Shown in pieces: positions 15,181-24,276 of a stretch of 64,000 bases of DNA. The notes beneath the pieces are model-generated. The model did no database searches, was not told where the DNA came from, and saw only the letters and a list, made by a program, of their open reading frames with translations. The position numbers and the translations under genes were made by a program. The DNA comes from Maritalea sp049801075 (GTDB taxonomy: Bacteria; Pseudomonadota; Alphaproteobacteria; Rhizobiales; Devosiaceae): positions 1,054,001 through 1,118,000 of the forward strand of contig NZ_JBNAGG010000001.1 in assembly GCF_049801075.1 (NCBI RefSeq), given 5' to 3'. Numbering within the stretch: position 1 is the first letter of the stretch; every line of letters starts with the position of its first letter.

Positions 15181-15603
15181 TTGGTCTTTTGACGGCAATT
15201 GCGTGTCGCCAATAGCCGCCTCCGGCGACTTCGCTGCTGCTTCTTTATGCGCTTTTGATTTCTTTGAGTGGTGCTCAGCCTCCTCAAACTCTTCAACTGA
15301 TTGGCGCAACACTGTGTTGGCAATGCGCGTGACCAAGGCCACAAATATGCCCATGCCGCAGATCACATAAACAATGGTGAACAGCTTGCCCAGATTTGTT
15401 TCTGGCGTGATGTCGCCATAACCGACGGTGGAAATGGTCATCACCGTGAAATAGAGCGCATCGATAAAGCCCCACCCCTCTATAAACATATAGACCAACG
15501 CAGCCAACAAAATGATGGCAATAGTCATGCTGAGAATGGTGCGGACGGTCTCATCACCAAATGCTGCTTTTAGCCCCCGCCAGAATACACTTATTTTTCG
15601 CAC
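15178..15603 (-). CDS. Two-TM potassium channel family protein
   Basis: A 141-aa ion-channel protein with two transmembrane helices (residues about 22-41 and 74-95) around a pore loop carrying the potassium selectivity filter TVGYGD at residues 59-64. A charged C-terminal tail of about 40 residues (EEFEEAEHHSKKSKAHKEAA) lies in the cytoplasm; no RCK domain is present. Four copies would form a channel. Convergent with atpF. Confidence 0.92.
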   Translation of the reverse strand: MRKISVFWRGLKAAFGDETVRTILSMTIAIILLAALVYMFIEGWGFIDALYFTVMTISTVGYGDITPETNLGKLFTIVYVICGMGIFVALVTRIANTVLRQSVEEFEEAEHHSKKSKAHKEAAAKSPEAAIGDTQLPSKDQ

Positions 15604-15732
15604 GCTTACCTCTTTCGTCTTCGCTTTGGTTTAGCACCGCTGCGCGACGTAAACAACAAACACGACAATGGCTTATTGAAGCTGATCGTAAATTTATGCA
15701 CAATGCAACTATATTGAATAAAGAGGTATTTT

Positions 15733-16134
15733 ATGAAGTTGCATCCAATGTTGATGTTTAAAGGTAATGCTGGCGATGCCCTATCGCACTATTCGAATGC
15801 GATACCTGCTGCACTGGTCACCGACAAGCGCACCCGCGATGATGGCACCATCGAATCTGCCAATCTTGTTTTCGGGAACAATCAGTTGCTGATGATCGAT
15901 AGCCCCATCGATCAACCCTTTGACTTCACCCCGTCATTCTCTCTCTTTGTGTTTTTTGAAGACCCTGTCAGTCTCGACCTCGCATATGAACGATTGTCCA
16001 AAGAAGGCAATGTGATGATGCAGCTGGGTGAATATGATTTTGCCAAACGATATGGTTGGGTAAGCGACAAATTTGGCGTTTGCTGGCAACTATGCCTGCC
16101 AAAAGACACGCCGGAAGGCGCTGGGGCGCACTAG
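15733..16134 (+). CDS. VOC-superfamily protein (PhnB-like)
   Basis: A 133-aa glyoxalase/bleomycin-resistance fold protein similar to PhnB and 3-demethylubiquinone methyltransferase-like VOC members: MKLHPMLMFKGNAGDALSHY at the start, a central FGNNQLLMIDSP strand, and YGWVSDKFGVCWQL near the end, all hallmarks of this group. Substrate unknown. The last 4 bp overlap the convergent GNAT gene. Confidence 0.85.
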   Translation: MKLHPMLMFKGNAGDALSHYSNAIPAALVTDKRTRDDGTIESANLVFGNNQLLMIDSPIDQPFDFTPSFSLFVFFEDPVSLDLAYERLSKEGNVMMQLGEYDFAKRYGWVSDKFGVCWQLCLPKDTPEGAGAH

Positions 16135-16580
16135 AGCGCCCGTTCCATTGCTGGGAGGGTTCTGCCCGGAATTGAACTCGAAGCGTACTCTCCCACCCTT
16201 TTAAATCCCATATGAGCATAGAAAGCTTCTGCATTCGGATCGGCCACAGTGGTTATCAGGTGACATCCTTGCGCTATAGCGTGGTCGATCCCCCATTCGA
16301 GTAATTGGCGACCTACTCCCATGCCGATATAGTCTGGCTCAACAAACAATAGATCAAGGTCATATCCATCTTCGATCCGGTCGAGGCGGATGACGCCGAT
16401 CGGTTTATTGTTCTGTTCGCCCACCATAATTGTGTGCTGCTCTAGATCCTCCGGGGTAATCGTTAGTTCTTCCCGGCACGCTTCAATGAAGGCTGCGTCA
16501 TAAGGCCAATAGGCTTTGGCGCGGAGGCAGAGTGCGCTCAGCTCTTCAAGTTCTTCGCGGTGGGCGGGTCGGATGATCAT
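16131..16580 (-). CDS. GNAT-family N-acetyltransferase
   Basis: A 149-aa acetyltransferase. The fold is shown by LDLLFVEPDYIGMGVGRQLL (strand 4 and the acetyl-CoA loop G-x-G-x-G) followed by ITTVADPNAEAFYAHMGFKR. The substrate is unknown. Two terminator-like hairpins upstream separate it from the glycine cleavage operon on the same strand, so it should have its own promoter. Confidence 0.9.
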   Translation of the reverse strand: MIIRPAHREELEELSALCLRAKAYWPYDAAFIEACREELTITPEDLEQHTIMVGEQNNKPIGVIRLDRIEDGYDLDLLFVEPDYIGMGVGRQLLEWGIDHAIAQGCHLITTVADPNAEAFYAHMGFKRVGEYASSSIPGRTLPAMERAL

Positions 16581-16615
16581 GGGGAAAAGATGAATGGCAA
16601 TTGGAGCAATAAAAA

Positions 16616-16643
16616 GGCGGCGGGTTCTGCAGTACCCACCGCC
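16616..16643 (-). terminator. Terminator-like hairpin, second behind gcvPB
   Basis: On the minus strand GGCGG-T-GGGT pairs with ACCC-G-CCGCC around an 8-base loop (one mismatch) and runs into TTTTTATTG. Acts after 16716-16743 as a back-up terminator for the gcv transcript. Confidence 0.6.
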
Positions 16644-16710
16644 TAATGAAGCGGTATTTATTTGTTATTGTTTTACCGCTTTTGTTTCAATTCACCTCGC
16701 TTTGGAGATG

Positions 16711-16743
16711 AAAAAACCGCCCCACGATGTCACATGGGGCGGC
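16711..16743 (-). terminator. Intrinsic terminator of the gcv operon
   Basis: On the minus strand GCCGCCCCA pairs with TGGGGCGGT around a 10-base loop and is followed by TTTTT. It lies 5 bp after the gcvPB stop codon. Confidence 0.8.
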
Positions 16744-16748
16744 TTATC

Positions 16749-18299
16749 TTATTCTGCCGCTTCTTGTTGCGTTGGCTCTTCCCATTTTAGGATCGGCGAA
16801 CGTGCTGCGCGGGTCTCATCCAAGCGACGCAGTGGCGCTTTCATTGGAGCATTGGTGAAACGCTCCACATTGCCTGCTTTAGCGTCTTCCATCAGCTCGC
16901 GCATGGTGCCGATAAACTGATCAAGCGTATGAAGGCTTTCGCTTTCTGTCGGCTCGATCAACATGGCGCCGTGGACAACCAATGGGAAATACATGGTCAT
17001 GGGGTGATACCCCTCATCGATCATGGCTTTGGCCAAATCGAGCGTTGAAACACCTGTGCCTTTCAAGGTGCTGTCATCAAACAACACTTCGTGCATGCAA
17101 GGCTGATCACCATATGGCGCATTGTAAAGATCTGACAGTTTTGCCTTAAGGTAGTTGGCGTTCAACACCGCGTCACGCGCAGCACGGCCAAGACCGTCCA
17201 ACCCGTGAGAGGCCATATAGGTCAATGCGCGGACATACATGCCCATTTGACCGTGGAAAGCTGACAAACGGCCAAGATGGTCGCTGCCTTCGCCTTTGTT
17301 TTCCACCAAGCTGAGCTTGTCGCCATCACGCTTCGCATATGGCAATGGCGCATAAGGTGCCAAAGCGTCAGAGAGCACAACTGGGCCAGCACCTGGGCCA
17401 CCGCCGCCATGCGGCGTGGAGAAGGTTTTGTGCAAGTTGATGTGCATCGCATCAATGCCCAGGTCGCCCGGACGGATGACGCCCATGATGGCGTTAAAGT
17501 TCGCGCCATCACAATAAAAGTAAGCACCAGCTTCGTGCACTGCATCAGCAATTTCGATCACATCAGGCTCAAACAAGCCACAAGTGTTGGGGTTGGTGAG
17601 CATGATGCCCGCAACATTTTCATCCAACGCGTCTTTTACCGCCTGTACGTCAACCGTGCCATCTTCGCGGGCTTTGATTGGCTTTACTTTGTAGCCCAAG
17701 AATGCCGCAGTGGCTGGGTTTGTGCCGTGGGCGCTTTCAGGCACCAGCACGATATTGCGGTGGCTTTGACCATTGGCTTCGTGGGCGGCTTTGATGGCCA
17801 TCATGCCGCACATTTCACCGTGAGCACCAGCTTTTGGCGTCATGGACACGGCTTTGGTGCCCGTCAATTCCATCAACCAATGCGCCAGCTCTTCCATCAA
17901 TTCAATTGCGCCTTGCACAGTTGATTGTGGTTGTAGTGGGTGAATATCCGCAATGCCTGGCAAGCGTGCCATTTTTTCATTGAGGCGCGGATTGTGCTTC
18001 ATGGTGCACGAGCCAAGCGGGTAGAAGCCTGCATCGATTGAATAGTTCAACCGTGAAATGCGCACATAATGGCGCATAGCTTGTGGTTCGGTTAGCGCTG
18101 GCAAATCAATATCTGATTTACGAGCGAAACTGCCCAATTTCGAACCTACGCTTTGATCAAGCGCAGGCAAATCTACGCCAGATTTTTCCTTGGTGCCAAT
18201 TTCAAAGATCAACGGCTCGGATGGCAGCAAAGCTGCGCCATTTGAGGATGATGCGGCAACATTGTCCACACCTGTTGGACGGCCTTGATTGTTCAACAT
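16749..18299 (-). CDS. gcvPB: Glycine dehydrogenase (decarboxylating) subunit 2
   Basis: C-terminal half (516 aa) of the split P protein. With subunit 1 it decarboxylates glycine and passes the aminomethyl group to lipoyl-GcvH. The pyridoxal-phosphate lysine lies in NLHKTFSTPHGGGGPG, and the SMTPKAGAHGEMCGM and NPNTCGLFEPDV segments are typical. Its start overlaps the gcvPA stop by one base (TGATG), indicating translational coupling. Terminal gene of the operon. Confidence 0.97.
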   Translation of the reverse strand: MLNNQGRPTGVDNVAASSSNGAALLPSEPLIFEIGTKEKSGVDLPALDQSVGSKLGSFARKSDIDLPALTEPQAMRHYVRISRLNYSIDAGFYPLGSCTMKHNPRLNEKMARLPGIADIHPLQPQSTVQGAIELMEELAHWLMELTGTKAVSMTPKAGAHGEMCGMMAIKAAHEANGQSHRNIVLVPESAHGTNPATAAFLGYKVKPIKAREDGTVDVQAVKDALDENVAGIMLTNPNTCGLFEPDVIEIADAVHEAGAYFYCDGANFNAIMGVIRPGDLGIDAMHINLHKTFSTPHGGGGPGAGPVVLSDALAPYAPLPYAKRDGDKLSLVENKGEGSDHLGRLSAFHGQMGMYVRALTYMASHGLDGLGRAARDAVLNANYLKAKLSDLYNAPYGDQPCMHEVLFDDSTLKGTGVSTLDLAKAMIDEGYHPMTMYFPLVVHGAMLIEPTESESLHTLDQFIGTMRELMEDAKAGNVERFTNAPMKAPLRRLDETRAARSPILKWEEPTQQEAAE

Positions 18300-19639
18300 C
18301 AGATGACCTCCTTCAACGCGCTTGCAAGCGCTTCAATATCTGCATCGCTGGTCAGTTCAGTTGCAGCGACCACCAAAAGGTTCTCAAGTTCTTTCTTACC
18401 TGCCTCCAAGCGCGACACAGGTACACCTGCGAGAACATTCTTCTCGGCCAGTGCTTCCACGATTGGCGCAGCCGCTTTTGGCAGCTTCACGGTAAATTCG
18501 TTGAAGAAGTGGCTGTTCAGCACTTCAACACCATCAATCTTACTCAAGGCATCGGCGGTTTTCACAGCTTGCTGGTGGTTCAACAATGCCAAATGCTCGA
18601 TGCCTTTTTCACCCAACAAGGACATGTGGATGGAGAAGGCCAAGGCGCAAAGGCCAGAGTTGGTGCAGATGTTTGATGTGGCTTTATCGCGGCGGATATG
18701 CTGCTCACGGGTAGAGAGCGTCAGCACAAAGCCACGATTGCCTTCAGCGTCTACGGTTTCACCGCAAACGCGACCAGGCATTTGCCGCACAAGGTTAGGA
18801 CGTGTGGCCATCAACCCGACATATGGCCCACCGAAAGTGAGTGGGTTGCCGATGGATTGGCCTTCGCCAACCACAATGTCCGCCCCTTGTGCGCCGGGAG
18901 ATTCGATTGCGCCGAGAGACACCACTTCGGTGAATACAGCGATCAAAAGTGCGCCCTTTTCATGGGCGGCTTCAGCAATCGGGCGCAAATCACGCAAATT
19001 GCCATAAAAGTCTGGAGACTGAACCACAACACATGCAGTGCTGTCGTCAATCTGCGCAACAATGTCTTCTTGCGCTTGCGGGTCAGCCTGCATGCATTTG
19101 AATGCAGGGTCTTTGCCCAAATAGGTGGCGATGGTGTCGCGATATTGCGGGTGCAAACCACCTGACACAACAACACCATCGCGCTTTTTCAAACGACGGG
19201 CCATCAACACCGCTTCCATGGCGGCGGTTGAGCCGTCGTAGAGCGAGGCGTTGGCCACTTCCATGCCAGTCAAATTGGCCACTTGTGTTTGAAACTCAAA
19301 CAACATTTGCAGCGTGCCCTGGGAAATTTCAGGCTGGTATGGAGTGTAGGCGGTCAAAAACTCTGACCGCTGGATCAAATGGTCCACGCTGGCGGGCACA
19401 TGGTGGCGATATGCCCCTGCCCCAACGAAGAATGGACCATCTCCACCGGCGCGGTTCTTGGCCGCAAGCTGGCGAATATGCGCCTCTACGGCAAATTCTG
19501 GCTGATGATCAGGCAAGTCTGGCTTGGCTGTGTCAAAAACCTTTTTCGGTACGCGTACAAACAGCTCGTCATCGCTTTTGATGCCGATGGCATCGCGCAT
19601 GACCTGTCTGTCTTGATCACTATTTGGAAGATAGCGCAT
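18299..19639 (-). CDS. gcvPA: Glycine dehydrogenase (decarboxylating) subunit 1
   Basis: N-terminal half (446 aa) of the split P protein. The start MRYLPNSDQDRQVM and the FVGAGAYRHHVPASVDHLIQ and FLTAYTPYQPEISQG segments are family hallmarks. Two separate subunits of this kind, rather than a single fused GcvP of about 950 aa, occur in part of the alphaproteobacteria and in Gram-positives. 12 bp downstream of gcvH. Confidence 0.97.
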   Translation of the reverse strand: MRYLPNSDQDRQVMRDAIGIKSDDELFVRVPKKVFDTAKPDLPDHQPEFAVEAHIRQLAAKNRAGGDGPFFVGAGAYRHHVPASVDHLIQRSEFLTAYTPYQPEISQGTLQMLFEFQTQVANLTGMEVANASLYDGSTAAMEAVLMARRLKKRDGVVVSGGLHPQYRDTIATYLGKDPAFKCMQADPQAQEDIVAQIDDSTACVVVQSPDFYGNLRDLRPIAEAAHEKGALLIAVFTEVVSLGAIESPGAQGADIVVGEGQSIGNPLTFGGPYVGLMATRPNLVRQMPGRVCGETVDAEGNRGFVLTLSTREQHIRRDKATSNICTNSGLCALAFSIHMSLLGEKGIEHLALLNHQQAVKTADALSKIDGVEVLNSHFFNEFTVKLPKAAAPIVEALAEKNVLAGVPVSRLEAGKKELENLLVVAATELTSDADIEALASALKEVI

Positions 19640-19651
19640 ATTTGTCCTCGT

Positions 19652-20020
19652 TTAGTCGATGTGCGCCTTATAGGCGTTTTCGTCGAGCAAGCCTTCCAGC
19701 TCGCCAGCGTCATCAATTTCGATTTTGAAGAACCAGCCATTTACAACTGGGTCAGAGTTCACCAAGCCTGGCTCGTCTGCCAAAGATTCATTAACGGCAA
19801 CAACAGTGCCGGAAACTGGCGCGTAGATTTCAGAAGCGGCTTTCACTGATTCAACAACGGCAACTTCGTCGCCTTTGGCGAATTTAGCGCCAACTTCTGG
19901 TACGTCTACAAACACCACGTCGCCCAATTGGCCTTGAGCATAATCAGTGATGCCAACAGTGCCTTGGTTGCCCTCAACGCGGATATATTCGTGATCTTCG
20001 GTATATTTTGTGTCGCTCAT
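19652..20020 (-). CDS. gcvH: Glycine cleavage system H protein
   Basis: A 122-aa lipoyl carrier shuttling the aminomethyl group among P, T and L proteins. The lipoylated Lys lies in VAVVESVKAASEIYAPVSG. The length and the C-terminal WFFKIEIDD segment are normal. Spaced 15 bp from gcvT. The L protein gene is elsewhere. Confidence 0.97.
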   Translation of the reverse strand: MSDTKYTEDHEYIRVEGNQGTVGITDYAQGQLGDVVFVDVPEVGAKFAKGDEVAVVESVKAASEIYAPVSGTVVAVNESLADEPGLVNSDPVVNGWFFKIEIDDAGELEGLLDENAYKAHID

Positions 20021-20035
20021 TTCTTCCCCCTTGGA

Positions 20036-21175
20036 TTAAAGACGCACATAATTTGCAGGTGTGAATGGAAGCTTGGTCACGGTGCCTTTAGCCGGCTTGC
20101 CACGCACAATGGCGGTCAATTCCGTACCAATCTTCGCTTTTTCTTTTGGCACATAGGCAAATGCTACAGGTGACCCAATGGTTGGGCAGAAAGTACCTGA
20201 AGTAACTTTGCCAATCGGGGTGCCGCTTTCGTCAACAATGTCTGCGCCTTCGCGCACGGGCATACGGCCCTCAAACAAAATGCCAACGCGCTTTTCAGCC
20301 ACGCCATCAGCAATCAATTTTTGAATTTTAGATGCGCCGGGGAAACCGCCTTCAACGCGGCGACCTTTACCAATGGCAAAGATAAGGCCCGCGCTGATGG
20401 GATCGCGCTGGTCATCCATATCGTGACCATAGAGGCAAAGCCCCGCTTCAAGGCGCAAGCTATCCCGAGCGCCAAGGCCAGCAGGTTCAACTTCGTCATT
20501 GCTGACCAGCAATTCAGCCAGTTTCACGGCATCTTCATTGGCAACAGAAAGTTCAAAACCGTCTTCGCCAGTGTAACCCGCGCGAGACACATAAACGTCG
20601 ATGCCATCAATGGTTGTGGCAGCGGCGTTCATAAAGCTGAGTTTTTGTGGCAAATCGCAATAGCGCGACAACACGTCAGCCGCCTTTGGGCCTTGCAGCG
20701 CCAGAAGGGCTTTGCTGTCAAAGAATGTGTCGATGTCCAGTTTGTCGCCCAGAGCGGCTTTCAAAATGGCCACGTCATGATCTTTACGACCAGCGTTGAA
20801 CACGATCAGCAATGTGCCATCTGTGCCCGCTTCGGCTGGCCGTGTGACGATCAAATCGTCCTCAATACCGCCATTATCATTTAGCAAAAGCGTGTAGCGC
20901 ATTTCACCTGGTTTCAGCCCAACCAGATCGCCCGGCATCAAGCTTTCAAGCGCGCGCGCGGTTGTTTCATGGTCAGCGCCTTTAACGGCAACTTGGCCCA
21001 TGTGCGACACATCAAAAAGCGATGCTGCATTTCTTGTGTGATTGTGCTCGTCCACAATGCCTTTATATTGAACCGGCATTGCATAGCCCGCAAAACCAAC
21101 CATACGACCGCTCCATGAAATATGGGTGTCGTTCAATGGCGTTTGCAAAAGATTGGAAGTATCCGCCCCTGCCAT
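20036..21175 (-). CDS. gcvT: Glycine cleavage system aminomethyltransferase (T protein)
   Basis: A 379-aa folate-dependent enzyme releasing ammonia and forming 5,10-methylene-tetrahydrofolate from the H-bound group. FDVSHMGQV near residue 55, MRYTLLLNDNGGIEDDL with the catalytic Asp region, and GARDSLRLEAGLCLYGHD are conserved. First gene of the operon; a GAGGGAATT ribosome-binding sequence precedes ATG 21175, and a tandem glycine riboswitch lies in its leader. Confidence 0.97.
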   Translation of the reverse strand: MAGADTSNLLQTPLNDTHISWSGRMVGFAGYAMPVQYKGIVDEHNHTRNAASLFDVSHMGQVAVKGADHETTARALESLMPGDLVGLKPGEMRYTLLLNDNGGIEDDLIVTRPAEAGTDGTLLIVFNAGRKDHDVAILKAALGDKLDIDTFFDSKALLALQGPKAADVLSRYCDLPQKLSFMNAAATTIDGIDVYVSRAGYTGEDGFELSVANEDAVKLAELLVSNDEVEPAGLGARDSLRLEAGLCLYGHDMDDQRDPISAGLIFAIGKGRRVEGGFPGASKIQKLIADGVAEKRVGILFEGRMPVREGADIVDESGTPIGKVTSGTFCPTIGSPVAFAYVPKEKAKIGTELTAIVRGKPAKGTVTKLPFTPANYVRL

Positions 21176-21212
21176 AATTCCCTCAATTGTTTATCCGACA
21201 AGTGCCAGCAAC

Positions 21213-21229
21213 GCGACAAATGATGTCGC
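21213..21229 (-). promoter_or_regulatory. Hairpin between riboswitch and gcvT
   Basis: GCGACA and TGTCGC form a 6-bp stem with a 5-base loop just after the second aptamer and about 38 bp before the gcvT start. It may be part of the expression platform. No T run follows, so translational rather than terminating control is more likely. Confidence 0.4.
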
Positions 21230-21234
21230 CTGGC

Positions 21235-21415
21235 GCCCCCCCTGTCGGGTAAACCTGAGAGATTTCCCGGAACTGACGTTCCGGCTACCCCCTTCGGTGT
21301 GATTGCAAAAGCAATCCGCTTTCCAGAGTTATTTATGCATGCGGTCCCTGATGCCTGAGAGTTTCCGGGGCGGTTGCTCCTTCGGCGTCAGGCTCAATGG
21401 CCCGATCTCTCCCGC
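21235..21415 (-). ncRNA. Tandem glycine riboswitch
   Basis: Two glycine aptamers in series in the gcvT leader. Reading the minus strand, aptamer 1 starts with GCGGGAGAG near 21414, contains GCCGAAGGAGC near 21380, and closes with GGAAACTCTCAGGC near 21356. Aptamer 2 contains CACCGAAGGGGG near 21295 and closes with AAATCTCTCAGGT near 21254. These are the conserved elements of the class. Glycine binding normally turns on glycine cleavage genes, which fits the operon that follows. Confidence 0.93.
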
Positions 21416-21427
21416 ATTGCAGTGGTC

Positions 21428-21455
21428 AACCTAGCAGCAATTTCCGCTAGGTCAA
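21428..21455 (-). promoter_or_regulatory. Likely sigma-70 promoter of the gcv operon
   Basis: On the minus strand TTGACC (21450-21455) and TAGGTT (21428-21433) are 16 bp apart, placing the transcript start at the 5' edge of the riboswitch. A short GGGG/CCCC hairpin (21461-21478) that ends the preceding lipoprotein gene adjoins it. Confidence 0.5.
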
Positions 21456-21477
21456 CAATTATTGGGGATTCCCCCAA

Positions 21478-22074
21478 TTATCCTTTTGGATCAAAGCCCA
21501 CCCAAATGGTGATCTGTTCGCCGCCCACATAAGGAATGGCGACATTTTCCACAACCTTGACGAACTCTTCGCCCTGATTAGGTGGCGTGATGGTGATCGG
21601 GATATTGTACTTCTCAGAAAAGACCGCCATTTCGTCGCGCTCAACAGCGAAGCGCAAAGGCACATCAACTGCGCCAGAGCCGGCCTGTGGGCCTGCCAAC
21701 AAGCGGCCAACAACACCCATTTTCACAGTGATCAAGCCATTTGAAACGATGCAATTGCGCGACTGCTTGTCGATCACGGCTTGATAGCGCAAGCCCTTCG
21801 GATCGCCACTGCGGCCTTTTGAATAGATTGCAAAGCTTTCGCCGCCCGGACGAATTTTGATTTCGGGGCATTCGCTGGCAATGATGGGCAATGCAGATGG
21901 GGCGGAACTGGCGATTTCAGTTTCGCTTGCAGACCTGTTGATATATTTGCTTTCTGACTCACCGCCGGTGAATGACCCGACGCAGCCTGACAACAAAAGA
22001 GCGCCCACAATAGCCGTTGCTCCAGCAAAGCTGGCACGGCCAAATAGATTTTTTGTTACTACGCGTACTGACAT
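21478..22074 (-). CDS. Predicted lipoprotein of unknown function
   Basis: A 198-aa exported protein. A basic N-terminus (MSVRVVTKN) leads to a hydrophobic stretch ending in the lipobox LLSGC at residues about 27-31, so it is probably anchored in the outer or inner membrane. The mature part has a GLRYQAVIDKQSRNCIVSNG segment, followed by VDVPLRFAVERDEMAVFSEK, all predicted beta-rich; it appears conserved-hypothetical in Hyphomicrobiales. An in-frame start exists at 22125, but ATG 22074 best suits the signal peptide. Function unknown. Confidence 0.75.
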   Translation of the reverse strand: MSVRVVTKNLFGRASFAGATAIVGALLLSGCVGSFTGGESESKYINRSASETEIASSAPSALPIIASECPEIKIRPGGESFAIYSKGRSGDPKGLRYQAVIDKQSRNCIVSNGLITVKMGVVGRLLAGPQAGSGAVDVPLRFAVERDEMAVFSEKYNIPITITPPNQGEEFVKVVENVAIPYVGGEQITIWVGFDPKG

Positions 22075-22127
22075 GCTTCTCACTTTTGACCCGAAGGCCC
22101 CCCGAATTATCCCCGAAACAACCAAAT

Positions 22128-22625
22128 CTAGTGGTTGTTTTTTACCACATCCAACATATGCGGCGCACCGGACACCACAACTTCGCCCGGCTTCGTTTCA
22201 ATTTCCACATGGGAAATTACGCCATCTTTGATCAAAAGGCTAGCGCGAACATAGCGTGTGCCAAATCCTGCGGCTGAAAAGTCTCTATCCAATTTCAGCG
22301 CTTTTGCCAAATCGGCATTGCCATCGGAAATCAAATCGACAAATCCGAACGCCCCCGTTTGCTCGCCCCAATGTTGCATCACAAAGTGATCATTGACCGA
22401 CAAGCACAGGATGCGATCTACACCTGCATTTTTAAATTCGTCTGAAAGACCAATATAGCCCGGCATATGGTTGAGGTGGCAAGTTGCGGTGAACGCACCC
22501 GGCACCGCGAAAATTACAGTTGTTCCTACTGCCACAATATCAGCAAAATCAACATCTTTTGCACCTTCGGCGTTTACAAGTTTAACCTGCTGCGATGGCG
22601 CTTTGCTGCCGATATCCAAAGCCAT
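22128..22625 (-). CDS. Peroxiredoxin, Prx5 / hybrid type
   Basis: A 165-aa thiol peroxidase of the Prx5 group. The peroxidatic Cys49 sits in PGAFTATCH, which keeps the universal PxxxTxxC motif, though Ala-Thr-Cys-His replaces the more usual Pro-Thr-Cys-Ser. MPGYIGLSDEFKNAGVDRI and LSVNDHFVMQHW are family segments. It reduces peroxides with thioredoxin or glutaredoxin. Faces the same way as its neighbours and overlaps none. Confidence 0.93.
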   Translation of the reverse strand: MALDIGSKAPSQQVKLVNAEGAKDVDFADIVAVGTTVIFAVPGAFTATCHLNHMPGYIGLSDEFKNAGVDRILCLSVNDHFVMQHWGEQTGAFGFVDLISDGNADLAKALKLDRDFSAAGFGTRYVRASLLIKDGVISHVEIETKPGEVVVSGAPHMLDVVKNNH

Positions 22626-22664
22626 ATAACCCCTCTCAAAAATCTGTTTGCCCCGATGCGTCCC

Positions 22665-23513
22665 TTACGGGTTAATCGCATCAAACGATAAAATGGGCAC
22701 CATTTTTTCAAAGGCGCCCGCGCGACCACTATAGGTCAACCGTGCTGTTGAGCCAACATGATCGGCCAAGGAAATATCCCTTAGCGGTTGAAAACTGATT
22801 AGCTGCGAACCGGGGCCATTTTGAGGCACGTCAAAAAGTAGGTTTTGGTTTGGTAAATCAAGTATTAACGACTGATTTTCTTGCAAGTCATCGGATGGCC
22901 GTACAACCAGCTTATTTTGCGTGGCATCAATATAGACAGCATCAAACGGTGCGTTAGGGCGGTCATCCAGAATTGGCACGTCAGCCAATGCAGCGTCTAA
23001 CTTGAAACTCACAGAGATGTCTTTGGCGCTCAGGTCCAATGTCTTCGAAATTTCATAGGTAACCGGAACACAGATTTCGCCACAAATTCCCATCAATAGA
23101 TTACCGACAAGCTTGGGCGACATGCCATCGCTTTCACCATCGATCGCGATTTCGAAAGGCAAGACAAAATCCTGATCATAGACATAATCGAAATAGCCCT
23201 TGCTGATCGCGCGCTTGGGCATGGGCCATAAGAAGTCGACATGATCGATGTTGACGCTATTGCTCCAATCGGCTGTGAGCGGAATGCCGCTTTCGCCGGG
23301 AATGCGCCAATAGGTTTTCATGCCACCGCTCAATTGAAACTCTAGCCCGGCGAGCATCTTACCATCAGCCGACACATGATCAGACGTTAGCACACGAATT
23401 TTCGCACCCGGCGCCACATCAGTCCAAGGACCAGTTTCGGCGCTGGCAGCGGCAGGCAAGGCAAAAATAAGGGCTGAAGCGAGCAGTGTTTTAGGGTTCA
23501 TGGCGAAGTTCAT
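22665..23513 (-). CDS. Periplasmic DsbD-alpha-like protein
   Basis: A 282-aa exported protein with a signal peptide (TLLASALIFALPAAASA) and a domain like the N-terminal part of DsbD, which receives electrons from the membrane. The likely redox pair lies in MGICGEICVPV. There is no membrane or thioredoxin domain, so it would need a partner. Such stand-alone forms are common in Hyphomicrobiales; a role in thiol reduction or cytochrome maturation is inferred. Confidence 0.82.
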   Translation of the reverse strand: MNFAMNPKTLLASALIFALPAAASAETGPWTDVAPGAKIRVLTSDHVSADGKMLAGLEFQLSGGMKTYWRIPGESGIPLTADWSNSVNIDHVDFLWPMPKRAISKGYFDYVYDQDFVLPFEIAIDGESDGMSPKLVGNLLMGICGEICVPVTYEISKTLDLSAKDISVSFKLDAALADVPILDDRPNAPFDAVYIDATQNKLVVRPSDDLQENQSLILDLPNQNLLFDVPQNGPGSQLISFQPLRDISLADHVGSTARLTYSGRAGAFEKMVPILSFDAINP

Positions 23514-23646
23514 ACGCGATATTTATGGCGCAGAAAAGACACTCTTGATCAGAGCTTTGTGAACGATATTTGATTTAACGCATTTACCTGTTAAGCGTTT
23601 ATTCATAGGGATAGGGCGAGACTCGTTAGTAGCAACAGAAGGTGAA

Positions 23647-24234
23647 GTGGTGACTTTTTCGCTTAAAGGCCAACTCTTGGTGGCTATGCCAGACATGGAA
23701 GATGAACGGTTTAAAGACACCGTGATCTATATGTGTGCCCACGATGAAAAAGAGGGTGCCATGGGTTTGGTGGTGAATAAGCGTATGCCTGACCTGCAAT
23801 TTGCGGACCTGATGGCACAGTTCGACATCAAGGTCAGCGATCATGTGGAGGCTGGCCACGCTGATCCCTATAAACAACCGATTGTTGTTGGCGGCCCGGT
23901 TGAAACTGGCCGTGGATTTGTATTGCACACACCCGATTATCAGACTGCAGACAACTCAATGGATGTGGACAATAATATGTGCTTGTCCACCACGTTGGAC
24001 GTGTTGCGCTCCATTGCAGAAGGCGACGGACCGGAAAAAGCCCTGTTGGCCTTGGGTTATTGCGGCTGGGAACCGGGGCAGCTGGAAAGCGAATTGGTGC
24101 GCGATGGCTGGATGGTAGCGCCCGCGAGTGACGAGATCATCTTTTCGACACCGATGGAACAGCGCTATAGCAAGGCATTGAAAGATGCTGGCATCGATCT
24201 GGCCTTCCTCACGCCTCATTCAGGCAATGCCTAA
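23647..24234 (+). CDS. YqgE/AlgH family protein
   Basis: A 195-aa protein of the UPF0301 family. LKGQLLVAMPDMEDERFKDT at the N-terminus, VNKRMPDL, GGPVETGRGFVLH, and LGYCGWEPGQLESELVRDGW are all hallmarks. Function is unknown; members have been linked to alginate regulation in Pseudomonas. The start is one of two tandem GTG codons (23647, 23650). Divergent from the DsbD-like gene. Confidence 0.93.
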   Translation: MVTFSLKGQLLVAMPDMEDERFKDTVIYMCAHDEKEGAMGLVVNKRMPDLQFADLMAQFDIKVSDHVEAGHADPYKQPIVVGGPVETGRGFVLHTPDYQTADNSMDVDNNMCLSTTLDVLRSIAEGDGPEKALLALGYCGWEPGQLESELVRDGWMVAPASDEIIFSTPMEQRYSKALKDAGIDLAFLTPHSGNA

Positions 24235-24276
24235 ACTTTAGATCCACTAAGACCGCATAGCCTAGTGCGCAAGACG

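Noticed and set aside
17277..17924. 215-codon plus-strand frame within gcvPB
   Set aside because: Antisense to conserved gcvPB coding sequence; no recognisable motif.
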